Origin: RUG12461 sp045657665
GTDB lineage: Bacteria > Bacillota > Clostridia > Lachnospirales > Lachnospiraceae
NCBI GenBank assembly: GCA_045657665.1
Contig: JAZOTN010000018.1
Span: 35,628 to 99,627 of the forward strand
Length of the DNA stretch: 64,000 nucleotides
Reading direction: 5' to 3'
A program made the position numbers and the translations under genes. Shown one piece after another: positions 44,424 to 51,254 of this stretch (position 1 is the first letter of the stretch; each line of letters begins with the position of its first letter). Under the pieces are notes generated by a model. That model saw only the letters and a list, made by a program, of their open reading frames with translations, did not search any database and had not been told where the DNA came from.

Positions 44424-44828
44424 ATGAAGACGATTTTATATAAGCTTGTGGAATATGCGGCACAGATCCATAATAAGCTTTTATCGCTGAATGACTCCTA
44501 CGAGTATCATTTTTCCGATAAGCAGATGCATTTTCTCGTGATCGGAATCATCGGGATGCTGCTGATCTTTGTAGTGCATCCGATCTTTAAGGCGCTTGCA
44601 AGGAACGGTCATGTGATGGTGATCTCCTGGATCTATGTGTTTACACTGATCATCGTTATGACATTTGCGATCGAGATCGGACAAAAGATCAGCGGAACAG
44701 GAACCATGGAGTTTGACGATATTGTTTTCGGAGTAGCAGGGTTTATTCTGATGTTTGCTGTTTTTGCGATCATACGTGCGATCGTAAAGGCAATCGCTTC
44801 TTATGCCGGCAGAAGGGAGAACCATTGA
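44424..44828 (+). CDS. VanZ-like small membrane protein
   Basis: A 134-residue protein with about three membrane helices. The DKQMHFLVIG motif at ~36-45 and EIGQKISGTGTMEFDDIVFGVAG near the third helix follow the VanZ pattern (D-x-x-x-HF ... E-x-x-Q ... D-x-x-x-N/G). VanZ-family proteins are poorly understood; the founding member gives low-level teicoplanin resistance. The gene overlaps the zinc-ribbon gene by 4 nt. Assignment rests on the short motifs only. Confidence 0.65.
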   Translation: MKTILYKLVEYAAQIHNKLLSLNDSYEYHFSDKQMHFLVIGIIGMLLIFVVHPIFKALARNGHVMVISWIYVFTLIIVMTFAIEIGQKISGTGTMEFDDIVFGVAGFILMFAVFAIIRAIVKAIASYAGRRENH

Positions 44829-45265
44829 AGCTGACGATCATTTATATCATCATGGGGGTCGTGGTTTTTCTTATCTTTTTTCTGACGATCCGGTTTATCC
44901 TGCAGATGGTGCTCTTAAAGGATTGTCCGAACTGCGGAAAGACGATTTCCATTGCAAAGAGCAGGGAATGCCCGGGCTGTGGGTATATGCTTCTTAAGAA
45001 CCGGCAGGCGAAGCTGAACGCGGCAATCGCACTGCTGGTGATCGCAGTGATCGGTTTCTGTTTTCTGGATGTTTACTATTTTCGGAAGGAGACAAACCAG
45101 TATTACATGTCGAATCCGTATTTATGGAGAGGAGAACTGGTTTCTTCGACGGAGGTGGACGCACCGGTAGAAGAGATCGCAGGAAGCATTGGAGAGGAAA
45201 CTCCGCAAGAACCCGAATCCAATCCGGTTGCGGGTGTACTGGGAGACATGTTCCAACAAGAATGA
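44825..45265 (+). CDS. Membrane protein with cytosolic zinc ribbon
   Basis: This encodes 146 residues: an N-terminal helix (~3-28), a four-Cys zinc ribbon (CPNCGKTISIAKSRECPGCG, residues ~34-53), a second helix (~67-87) and an extracellular C-terminal tail rich in Glu. Start is TTG at 44825, overlapping the VanZ-like gene. No specific family is recognised; such ribbon-plus-helix proteins are common and uncharacterised. The two genes probably form one transcript. Confidence 0.7.
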   Translation: MKLTIIYIIMGVVVFLIFFLTIRFILQMVLLKDCPNCGKTISIAKSRECPGCGYMLLKNRQAKLNAAIALLVIAVIGFCFLDVYYFRKETNQYYMSNPYLWRGELVSSTEVDAPVEEIAGSIGEETPQEPESNPVAGVLGDMFQQE

Positions 45266-45269
45266 GAGA

Positions 45270-45449
45270 TCAAAGGAATTGATTTGCCTCGGAGTCATAG
45301 AAATAGTTTATGGCTTCGAGGCTTTTTTTGATAGACTCCGCATTTGTCTGGTAATAGGCGGCGAGACGCTCCAGTGTCGGAAAACGGTCGCGCAGGGCGG
45401 TATTAACAACAGAAAGAAGAAGTACGGGGTCATTCGGTAGCTGGGTCAT
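45270..45449 (-). CDS. DUF4250 family small protein
   Basis: This is a 59-residue frame too short for most ORF cut-offs. Its translation begins MTQLPNDPVLLLSVVNTALR and ends DSEANQFL, matching the DUF4250 pattern (LP-x-DP-x-x-LLS-x-VN-x-x-LRD ... NQF). It overlaps the 3' end of the sigma-like membrane gene by 20 nt, so the two are translationally coupled on the minus strand. Function is unknown. It runs convergent to the zinc-ribbon gene with a 4-nt gap. Confidence 0.8.
   Translation of the reverse strand: MTQLPNDPVLLLSVVNTALRDRFPTLERLAAYYQTNAESIKKSLEAINYFYDSEANQFL
45286..45330 (+). terminator. Probable terminator inside the convergent DUF4250 gene
   Basis: GCCTCG pairs with CGAGGC across an imperfect stem and is followed by TTTTTTT. 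It would end the zinc-ribbon transcript. It lies within the 3' coding part of the minus-strand DUF4250 gene. Confidence 0.55.
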
Positions 45450-46077
45450 GGATGATCTCCTCCACGGTTACGGTTACATTTTCGGTGGTACTGATATGTG
45501 TATTCTGCAGATAATCGTCCAGTTCGCTGTTCGTGCTGAATACACGGTTTTCTTCATTAATCTGATCGATCAGGGCGTGATCATCGTTGGCTGGAGCGTG
45601 CTTTTTCTGATAGATGAGGATCAGCACCAGTATCAGCGCCACAGAGATAAAAGCGGCCAGGATCAGGGAAAACGGGATCTGGGGCTTTTTTTTCTTTTCC
45701 GGAAAATGTGTTTTTTTATTGATCGCGGAAAAAACGATGGACGCTGAAGAGCGGATCTCGGTGTTATCAGGGAGAACCGGGTGCGGGGGACGGACAACGT
45801 CCGCATATGCCTGCCCGGACCATAATTCGTAGAAGACCGGAAGTATTTTTTCCAACCAGGGAAAAAGCTGGTCGGGATCCGGGAGTTCTGCGATATGTAG
45901 AAGGGCATAGGGATAAAACTCCGATAAAAAATCATCACGCCGGAGAGAGTCCGTCATGATCCGTGCGGTCCAAAGACAGGTAAATTGGAAGGTTTTGTTG
46001 AAAAAAACAACAAACCCGTTCTTGTCGCCGCATCTCATTTCTTCAATTGCTTTTTTCAATTCTTTGTCGGGAACCAT
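45430..46077 (-). CDS. Membrane-tethered sigma-factor-like protein
   Basis: A 215-residue protein. The N-terminal ~95 residues have the look of sigma-70 region 2 (KAIEEMRCGDKNGFVVFFNKTF ... RRDDFLSEFYPYALLHI), including the D-rich D-x-x-x-E helix of ECF sigma factors, but in a diverged form. No region 4 helix-turn-helix follows; instead there is a charged linker, one membrane helix (~137-157, PFSLILAAFISVALILVLILI) and an extracellular tail of ~55 residues. That makes it a tethered, probably non-initiating, sigma-like module, perhaps a signalling protein. The AGGAG site is about 13 nt from the ATG. DUF4250 follows. Confidence 0.6.
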   Translation of the reverse strand: MVPDKELKKAIEEMRCGDKNGFVVFFNKTFQFTCLWTARIMTDSLRRDDFLSEFYPYALLHIAELPDPDQLFPWLEKILPVFYELWSGQAYADVVRPPHPVLPDNTEIRSSASIVFSAINKKTHFPEKKKKPQIPFSLILAAFISVALILVLILIYQKKHAPANDDHALIDQINEENRVFSTNSELDDYLQNTHISTTENVTVTVEEIIHDPATE

Positions 46078-46164
46078 TCATGAAAGTATACTCCTAATCC
46101 TATACCGCGTCAATCGGGATGGGGCGGAAAACAGCGGTTTTATCGGGATTCCGGGCAGAGGTCA

Positions 46165-46194
46165 TTGAATCTCTTTCAGGTTTCATGGTATAGT
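46165..46194 (+). promoter_or_regulatory. Candidate promoter for the 46238-47282 gene pair
   Basis: TTGAAT (46165-46170) and TATAGT (46189-46194) are 18 nt apart and lie ~44 nt before the start codon of the charged hypothetical gene. Confidence 0.5.
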
Positions 46195-46237
46195 AGACGA
46201 TGGAACCAGGAATCAGCAGTTTTCGGGATGGAGACAT

Positions 46238-46765
46238 ATGAGATCAAAAGAACTGGACGGACAGATGAATCTATTCGGAAGCGAACCTTACCAGCCTAAG
46301 AAAGCCGGTAACGGAGAAGAGCACCAGGTGGAGCTGGACACGGAAGCGGAAGAATTCCTTTCTGTCGGGCGGAGAAAAAAACGGGAGGAAAAGCCGGCGG
46401 AAAAACAGCAGGATACCGTGAAGCAGGAGCAGGAAGAAAAACATCCGGTAAAAGAAGAACCGGAGAAAAAGCCTTCCGTAAAAGCATCTCCGAAGAAAAA
46501 AACGTCCGGTAAGCGGAATATTGTCATGCAGAGGAGCTATTCCGGTATCGGCGGGCAGACGGCTACCACGGCGTATGTGGACTATAACCTGGTTTACGTG
46601 GAGGATCCTGACGGAAACGCATCGATGACGCATTATCAGGATTCAAAACAGGCGGTAGACCGCTACCTCAAGGAGATTGAACGTTTTGAGAAAACACCGG
46701 AACTGAAACGCTCGGAAGATCATCCCGGGTTAAAAAACGTGACGATCCGGGAAGACGGGGAGTAA
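46238..46765 (+). CDS. Charged hypothetical protein
   Basis: This encodes 175 residues. The first ~90 are low-complexity and strongly charged (Lys/Glu/Pro, e.g. KKREEKPAEKQQD), probably disordered. The last ~80 contain a compact segment (IVMQRSYSGIGGQTATTAYVDYNLVYVEDPDGN) that looks folded and beta-rich. No signal peptide or membrane helix, so it is likely cytosolic. It does not match a family I know. The Nudix gene starts 4 nt downstream, indicating one transcript; a role linked to that enzyme is only positional inference. Confidence 0.6.
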   Translation: MRSKELDGQMNLFGSEPYQPKKAGNGEEHQVELDTEAEEFLSVGRRKKREEKPAEKQQDTVKQEQEEKHPVKEEPEKKPSVKASPKKKTSGKRNIVMQRSYSGIGGQTATTAYVDYNLVYVEDPDGNASMTHYQDSKQAVDRYLKEIERFEKTPELKRSEDHPGLKNVTIREDGE

Positions 46766-46769
46766 TCAT

Positions 46770-47282
46770 ATGTCGGAAAAAGAAGAACGCTGGGATATTT
46801 ATGACAGCAATAAACAGAAAACAGGGCGCACCATGAAACGCAATGATTGGAATATGAAGCCCGGAGATTACCATCTGACCGTGCTTGGCGTGGTATGCCG
46901 TCCGGACGGGCGGTATCTCATCACAAAGCGCTCGGAGACAAAGTCCTGGGCACCCGGACATTGGGAAGTGTCCGGAGGCGGTGTAAAAGCGGGCGAGGAT
47001 TCGCTGGACGCAGTACGCCGTGAAGTGATGGAGGAAACGGGGCTTGATGTGAGAAATGCGGAGGGGGGATATGTTTTTTCCTACCGTCGCGATAACCCGG
47101 AGGAGAAAGATAATTATTTTGTGGATATCTACCGCTTTGTACTGGACTTTGAGGAGAAAGATCTGAAGGTCGATACCGATGAAACGGCCGGGTTTTCCCT
47201 TGCTACCAGAGAAGAGATCGCGGAAATAGCTGCTAAAGGGGAGTTTCTGCACTATGACAGTATTCAGCGTGTTTTTACATGA
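46770..47282 (+). CDS. Nudix hydrolase (IPP-isomerase-like subgroup)
   Basis: This encodes 170 residues. The N-terminus ERWDIYDSNKQKTGRTMKR is that of the YfcD/Idi-like Nudix group. A complete Nudix box runs through GGGVKAGEDSLDAVRREVMEETGL (about residues 71-94). The two sites for metal-binding Glu (REV-x-EE) are intact. Substrate is not decidable; relatives include nucleoside diphosphate hydrolases and isopentenyl diphosphate isomerases, but the Cys and Glu isomerase signature is not seen. Co-transcribed with the upstream charged protein. Confidence 0.88.
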   Translation: MSEKEERWDIYDSNKQKTGRTMKRNDWNMKPGDYHLTVLGVVCRPDGRYLITKRSETKSWAPGHWEVSGGGVKAGEDSLDAVRREVMEETGLDVRNAEGGYVFSYRRDNPEEKDNYFVDIYRFVLDFEEKDLKVDTDETAGFSLATREEIAEIAAKGEFLHYDSIQRVFT

Positions 47283-47398
47283 AAATTTTTCACCTATAAC
47301 ATTTTGAGTATTGCATATGAAAAAAAAACAAGATAAACTATAGAACGGCAATATCAGGAGACTGAGAAAAAGTCGTATTTAAAAAAGGAGATGAAGAA

Positions 47399-48745
47399 AT
47401 GGGTTACGTTGATGAGGTTTTAGAGACACTGAAAAAGAAAAACGCATCCGAACCGGAGTTTTTGCAGGCTGCGGAAGAAGTTCTTGAGTCGCTTCGCCCG
47501 GTGGTAGATGCAAATGAGGAGCTGTATCGGAAAGAAGCGATCCTGGAGCGGATCACTGAGCCGGATCGTCAGATCAAATTCCGTGTACCGTGGGTAGATG
47601 ATAAGGGTCAGGCTCATGTGAACATCGGTTATCGTGTGCAGTTCAATAATGCGATCGGACCCTATAAAGGAGGAATCCGTCTTCATCCATCAGTAAATAT
47701 CGGGATCATCAAGTTTCTCGGATTTGAGCAGATCTTCAAGAACAGCCTGACAAGCCTTCCCATCGGCGGAGGAAAGGGAGGTTCCGATTTTGATCCGAAA
47801 GGGAAATCCGATCGTGAGGTAATGGCGTTCTGCCAGAGCTTTATGGCGGAGCTTTACAAATATATCGGAGCAGATCAGGATGTTCCGGCCGGCGATATCG
47901 GTACCGGCGCCCGTGAGATCGGCTATATGTTCGGTATGTATAAGAAGCTTCAGGGAACCTATGAAGGTGTTCTGACCGGAAAAGGACTTTCCTACGGCGG
48001 ATCACTTGCCCGTACGGAAGCGACGGGATATGGTCTCCTTTATATCACGGAAGAGCTCTTTAAAGCTCATGGAGACAACCTTTCCGGAAAGACCGTTGCG
48101 GTTTCCGGTGCAGGAAACGTTGCAATCTATGCAACTCAGAAAGCGCAGCAGCTCGGTGCAAAAGTTGTGACCTGCTCCGACTCCACAGGATGGATCTATG
48201 ATCCGGAAGGGATTGATGTGGAACTTCTCAAGGAAGTCAAGGAAGTGAAGAGAGCACGCCTTACGGAGTATGCTTCCGCAAGAAAGAGCGCCGAGTATCA
48301 TGAGAAGAAGAACGGAGAGCACGGCGTATGGTCCGTGAAGTGCGATATCGCGCTTCCCTGTGCAACGCAGAACGAACTGGATCTTGAAGACGCAAAGCAG
48401 CTTGTTGCAAACGGCGTAAAGGCAGTCTGCGAGGGAGCAAATATGCCTTCTACCATTGAAGCAACGAAATACCTTCAGGATAACGGAGTCTGGTTCATCG
48501 GCGGAAAGGCAGCAAATGCAGGCGGTGTGGCGACTTCCGCACTGGAGATGAGCCAGAACAGCGAGCGTCTTTCCTGGAGTTTTGAAGAGGTAGACAGCAA
48601 ACTTCAGCAGATCATGGTCAACATTTTCCATAATATTGATGATGCTGCAAAGCGTTACGGCATGGAAGGCAACTATGTTGCAGGTGCGAACATCGCCGGC
48701 TTCGAGAAGGTTGTGAATGCCATGCTCGCACAGGGGATCTGCTGA
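47399..48745 (+). CDS. gdhA: NADP-specific glutamate dehydrogenase
   Basis: A 448-residue hexameric enzyme of the small (50 kDa) class that assimilates ammonia: 2-oxoglutarate + NH3 + NADPH to glutamate. Key segments are KGGIRLHPSVN, the catalytic-lysine loop LPIGGGKGGSDFDPKG, PAGDIGTGAREIGYM and the nucleotide-binding VSGAGNVAIYATQKA. An AGGAG site (AAAAAAGGAGATGAAGAAATG) precedes the ATG. The upstream 115 nt is AT-rich and probably holds the promoter, but I cannot fix its boxes. A queuosine-precursor transporter follows after 5 nt, so they share a transcript. Confidence 0.96.
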   Translation: MGYVDEVLETLKKKNASEPEFLQAAEEVLESLRPVVDANEELYRKEAILERITEPDRQIKFRVPWVDDKGQAHVNIGYRVQFNNAIGPYKGGIRLHPSVNIGIIKFLGFEQIFKNSLTSLPIGGGKGGSDFDPKGKSDREVMAFCQSFMAELYKYIGADQDVPAGDIGTGAREIGYMFGMYKKLQGTYEGVLTGKGLSYGGSLARTEATGYGLLYITEELFKAHGDNLSGKTVAVSGAGNVAIYATQKAQQLGAKVVTCSDSTGWIYDPEGIDVELLKEVKEVKRARLTEYASARKSAEYHEKKNGEHGVWSVKCDIALPCATQNELDLEDAKQLVANGVKAVCEGANMPSTIEATKYLQDNGVWFIGGKAANAGGVATSALEMSQNSERLSWSFEEVDSKLQQIMVNIFHNIDDAAKRYGMEGNYVAGANIAGFEKVVNAMLAQGIC

Positions 48746-48750
48746 CAGAT

Positions 48751-49455
48751 ATGAATGAATTACTGCTGATACTGTCGCTGCCCGTTACATACCTTCTGGT
48801 GCTCCTTTGTTACCGCATTTTCGGAAAACCGGGATTGTTTTTATGGACAGTGATCGCCACGATCACAGCGAATATTGAGGTTCTGATCGTGGTGGATGCG
48901 TTCGGGATGGAAATGACGCTTGGAAATATCCTGTTTGCGTCAACATTCCTTGTAACGGATATCCTGAGTGAGAATTACGGAAAGAAAGAGGCGCGAAGGG
49001 CGGTTTTTATCGGCATAGCAACTTCGGCTCTGTTTATCATCATAAGCCAGAGCTGGATGCTTTATACGCCGTCTGCCAGTGACTTTGCATCCCCGGCGAT
49101 CCGCACGATCTTTTCCAATACTCCGCGGCTGATGTTTTCAAGCCTTGCAGCGTATGCGGTCTGCCAGTTGTTTGATGTATGGCTTTATCACAAGTGGTGG
49201 GCTTTTACGGAAAAGAAGTTCAGCGACAAAAAGCGGTTTTTGTGGCTTCGGAATAATGGTTCGACGCTTGTCAGCCAGCTGGTCAATACCGTGCTGTTCA
49301 ATGTGATGGCATTTGCCGGTATTTACAGTTTTTCCACATTGGTGTCCATCATCATATCCTGTTATTTGATCTTTATCGTAACGAGTCTCGCGGATACGCC
49401 GTTTATCTATTTTGCAAGGCGGATCTATGAGAAGGGTCTGAAAGAAGTATTATGA
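48751..49455 (+). CDS. yhhQ: Queuosine precursor transporter (YhhQ/QPTR family)
   Basis: A 234-residue inner-membrane protein with six helices. Family signatures include the N-terminal TANIEVLIVVDAFGMEMTLGN segment, STFLVTDILSENYGKKEA and the C-terminal DTPFIYFARR. Members import preQ0, preQ1 or queuine for the Q34 modification of GUN-anticodon tRNAs. No queuosine biosynthesis gene or preQ1 riboswitch is seen in the 5-nt gap upstream; expression is driven by gdhA. A bidirectional terminator follows. Confidence 0.9.
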   Translation: MNELLLILSLPVTYLLVLLCYRIFGKPGLFLWTVIATITANIEVLIVVDAFGMEMTLGNILFASTFLVTDILSENYGKKEARRAVFIGIATSALFIIISQSWMLYTPSASDFASPAIRTIFSNTPRLMFSSLAAYAVCQLFDVWLYHKWWAFTEKKFSDKKRFLWLRNNGSTLVSQLVNTVLFNVMAFAGIYSFSTLVSIIISCYLIFIVTSLADTPFIYFARRIYEKGLKEVL

Positions 49456-49460
49456 TAAGC

Positions 49461-49501
49461 GGAAAAAGGGTCATGCAATTTCCTTGCATGACCCTTTTTA
49501 T
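49461..49501. terminator. Bidirectional terminator between yhhQ and csoR-like gene
   Basis: A perfect 16-bp stem (AAAAAGGGTCATGCAA at 49463-49478 with its complement at 49484-49499) with a 5-nt loop. The A/T ends of the stem provide the U-run on either strand. Confidence 0.92.
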
Positions 49502-49523
49502 CACGGTAGGAGATCCCTTAAGA

Positions 49524-49838
49524 TCAGACAAATTTCTCGATCGCTTCACGGAGTTCTTCCAGCATTTCTTCGTCGCCGGTTTCGATGGCATGTACCACAC
49601 AGTGATTGATATGATCTTCCAGGATCAGTTTTCCGATGTTGTTAATCGCGGAACGTACCGCTGCGATCTGGATCAGCAGCTCGCTGCAGTCGCGCTCGTC
49701 AGCGATCATGTTCTTGATGGATTCCATGTGTCCGATCGCACGATTCATGCGGTTGATGATGGATTTCGTCGTCTGCGGATCGTGATGATGCGTATGGTGG
49801 TGATGTGTATGATCGTGATGAAGATGTTCTTCTGACAT
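49524..49838 (-). CDS. CsoR/FrmR-family metal-sensing repressor with His-rich N-terminus
   Basis: A 104-residue all-helical repressor of the DUF156 family. The core shows the C-H-C copper site: Cys in ERDCSELLIQIAAV and H-x3-C in EDHINHCV. The N-terminal 20 residues are dominated by His (HLHHDHTHHHH...), unusual for CsoR and reminiscent of nickel- or zinc-binding tails. It would release DNA on metal binding. No metal transporter is adjacent, so its regulon lies elsewhere or acts through the 49839-49946 gap upstream of patatin, which is divergent. Confidence 0.88.
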   Translation of the reverse strand: MSEEHLHHDHTHHHHTHHHDPQTTKSIINRMNRAIGHMESIKNMIADERDCSELLIQIAAVRSAINNIGKLILEDHINHCVVHAIETGDEEMLEELREAIEKFV

Positions 49839-49946
49839 TTTTTTCTTTTCCTATTCCGAAATAGTGATTATAATAACTCATAGGAAAAACGGATTTCATC
49901 TGCATTTCCCTGCTTATCTTATCATAAGAAAGGTACGGTTCACAAT

Positions 49947-51254
49947 ATGAAAAGGGCAATAGTACTGAGCGGCGGCGGAACAAAAGGGGCATACGAGCTC
50001 GGAGTATGGCGTGCATTAAGGGAATATTCCGTCGATTACCAGATCGTAACCGGAACCTCGATCGGATCGATCAACGGAGCACTGATGACCGTGGATGACT
50101 ATGAGCACTGCGAAGAGATGTGGGAAGGCCTTTCCATGGAAGATATGATGGTGGACGGGATCACGGTTACCAACACCATGGAGGATTTTTACAACCAGAA
50201 GCAGGGTCTGCTTGCATTTCTGAAAAAATATCTTAAAAATAAAGGGATCGATAATTCTCCCTTTACCGAATTCATTGAAAAACATCTGGATGAGGACCGG
50301 ATCCGGAAGTCACCCGTTGATTACGGTCTCGTTACGGTGCGTTTTCCATCGCTGGAACCGTTCATGCATGCGAAAAAGGATATTCCAAAAGGGCTCCTTA
50401 AGGATTTTGTGATCGCTTCCTCTTCTGTATTCCCCGCTTTTCCGATGCATAAGATCGGAGAGGAGGTTTTCGTGGACGGGTGTTACTACGATAATCTTCC
50501 GATCGATCTCGCCGTGGAAATGGGAGCGGATGAGATCATCGCCGTGGATCTGCATACGACGCCGCAGCATCCCAATTATATGAAACGCCCTTATGTGAAA
50601 ACCATTCTGCCGTCACATGATCTCGGCGGTATCCTTGATTTTAACGGAAAGCAAAAGAAAAGAAACATCCAGCTCGGATACTGGGACGGATTGAAAGCAT
50701 TCGGAGGCCTGAAGGGATTCAAGTATTATTTCACGCCGGAAAGCGTGGAGAAGCAGAAGGATTCGATCGATAAGTTCTGCCGTCTCGTAGCGATCGGAGA
50801 GTCTCTTATGATGCGTCAGAAAAACGGGAAGATGGCAAAAGCAGGCGATATTCACCGTATGTTCCATCTTTTCGAGGAAGCAACAGAAGGCAAAACACCG
50901 GAAAAAGAGGATTATTTTATCTGCGCTGCGGAAATCTGCGGGGAGATCTTCGGTCTGGAGCCGGAAAAGATCTATGATATGGATGATTTTATCAAGGAGA
51001 TCTTTTCAAAGCTCATATCAAAGGATAACTATCCGGATGTCATACTGTTTGCGGAGGATGCCAGCCGAAATCTTTTAAAACGCCTTGCAGATCTGAAGCT
51101 GAAGAGTGACAGTATGTATCTGGCCGGATGTCTTTACTATGCGTCAAAGGACGGCATTATCAACTATGATGAACAAATGAGTGTGCTGGCATATCTGCCG
51201 AACGAGATGGCGGCATCGCTCTTTATGCATGCGGTACAAAGGGAAGCATCTTGA
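49947..51254 (+). CDS. Patatin-like phospholipase family protein
   Basis: This encodes 435 residues. N-terminal patatin fold: oxyanion GGGTKGAYELGV, nucleophile GTSIGSING (Ser in G-x-S-x-G) and the catalytic Asp in VDGCYYDNLPI (DG motif). It should hydrolyse lipid acyl esters. The C-terminal ~150 residues (from ~290) form a helical extension not part of the catalytic domain. No signal peptide, so cytosolic. The 3' end overlaps a TTG start for a large membrane protein by 4 nt, coupling the two. Divergent from the CsoR-like gene. Confidence 0.92.
   Translation: MKRAIVLSGGGTKGAYELGVWRALREYSVDYQIVTGTSIGSINGALMTVDDYEHCEEMWEGLSMEDMMVDGITVTNTMEDFYNQKQGLLAFLKKYLKNKGIDNSPFTEFIEKHLDEDRIRKSPVDYGLVTVRFPSLEPFMHAKKDIPKGLLKDFVIASSSVFPAFPMHKIGEEVFVDGCYYDNLPIDLAVEMGADEIIAVDLHTTPQHPNYMKRPYVKTILPSHDLGGILDFNGKQKKRNIQLGYWDGLKAFGGLKGFKYYFTPESVEKQKDSIDKFCRLVAIGESLMMRQKNGKMAKAGDIHRMFHLFEEATEGKTPEKEDYFICAAEICGEIFGLEPEKIYDMDDFIKEIFSKLISKDNYPDVILFAEDASRNLLKRLADLKLKSDSMYLAGCLYYASKDGIINYDEQMSVLAYLPNEMAASLFMHAVQREAS

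Noticed and set aside
48746..48750. preQ1 riboswitch before the queuosine-precursor transporter
   Set aside because: There are only 5 nt between gdhA and the transporter gene.
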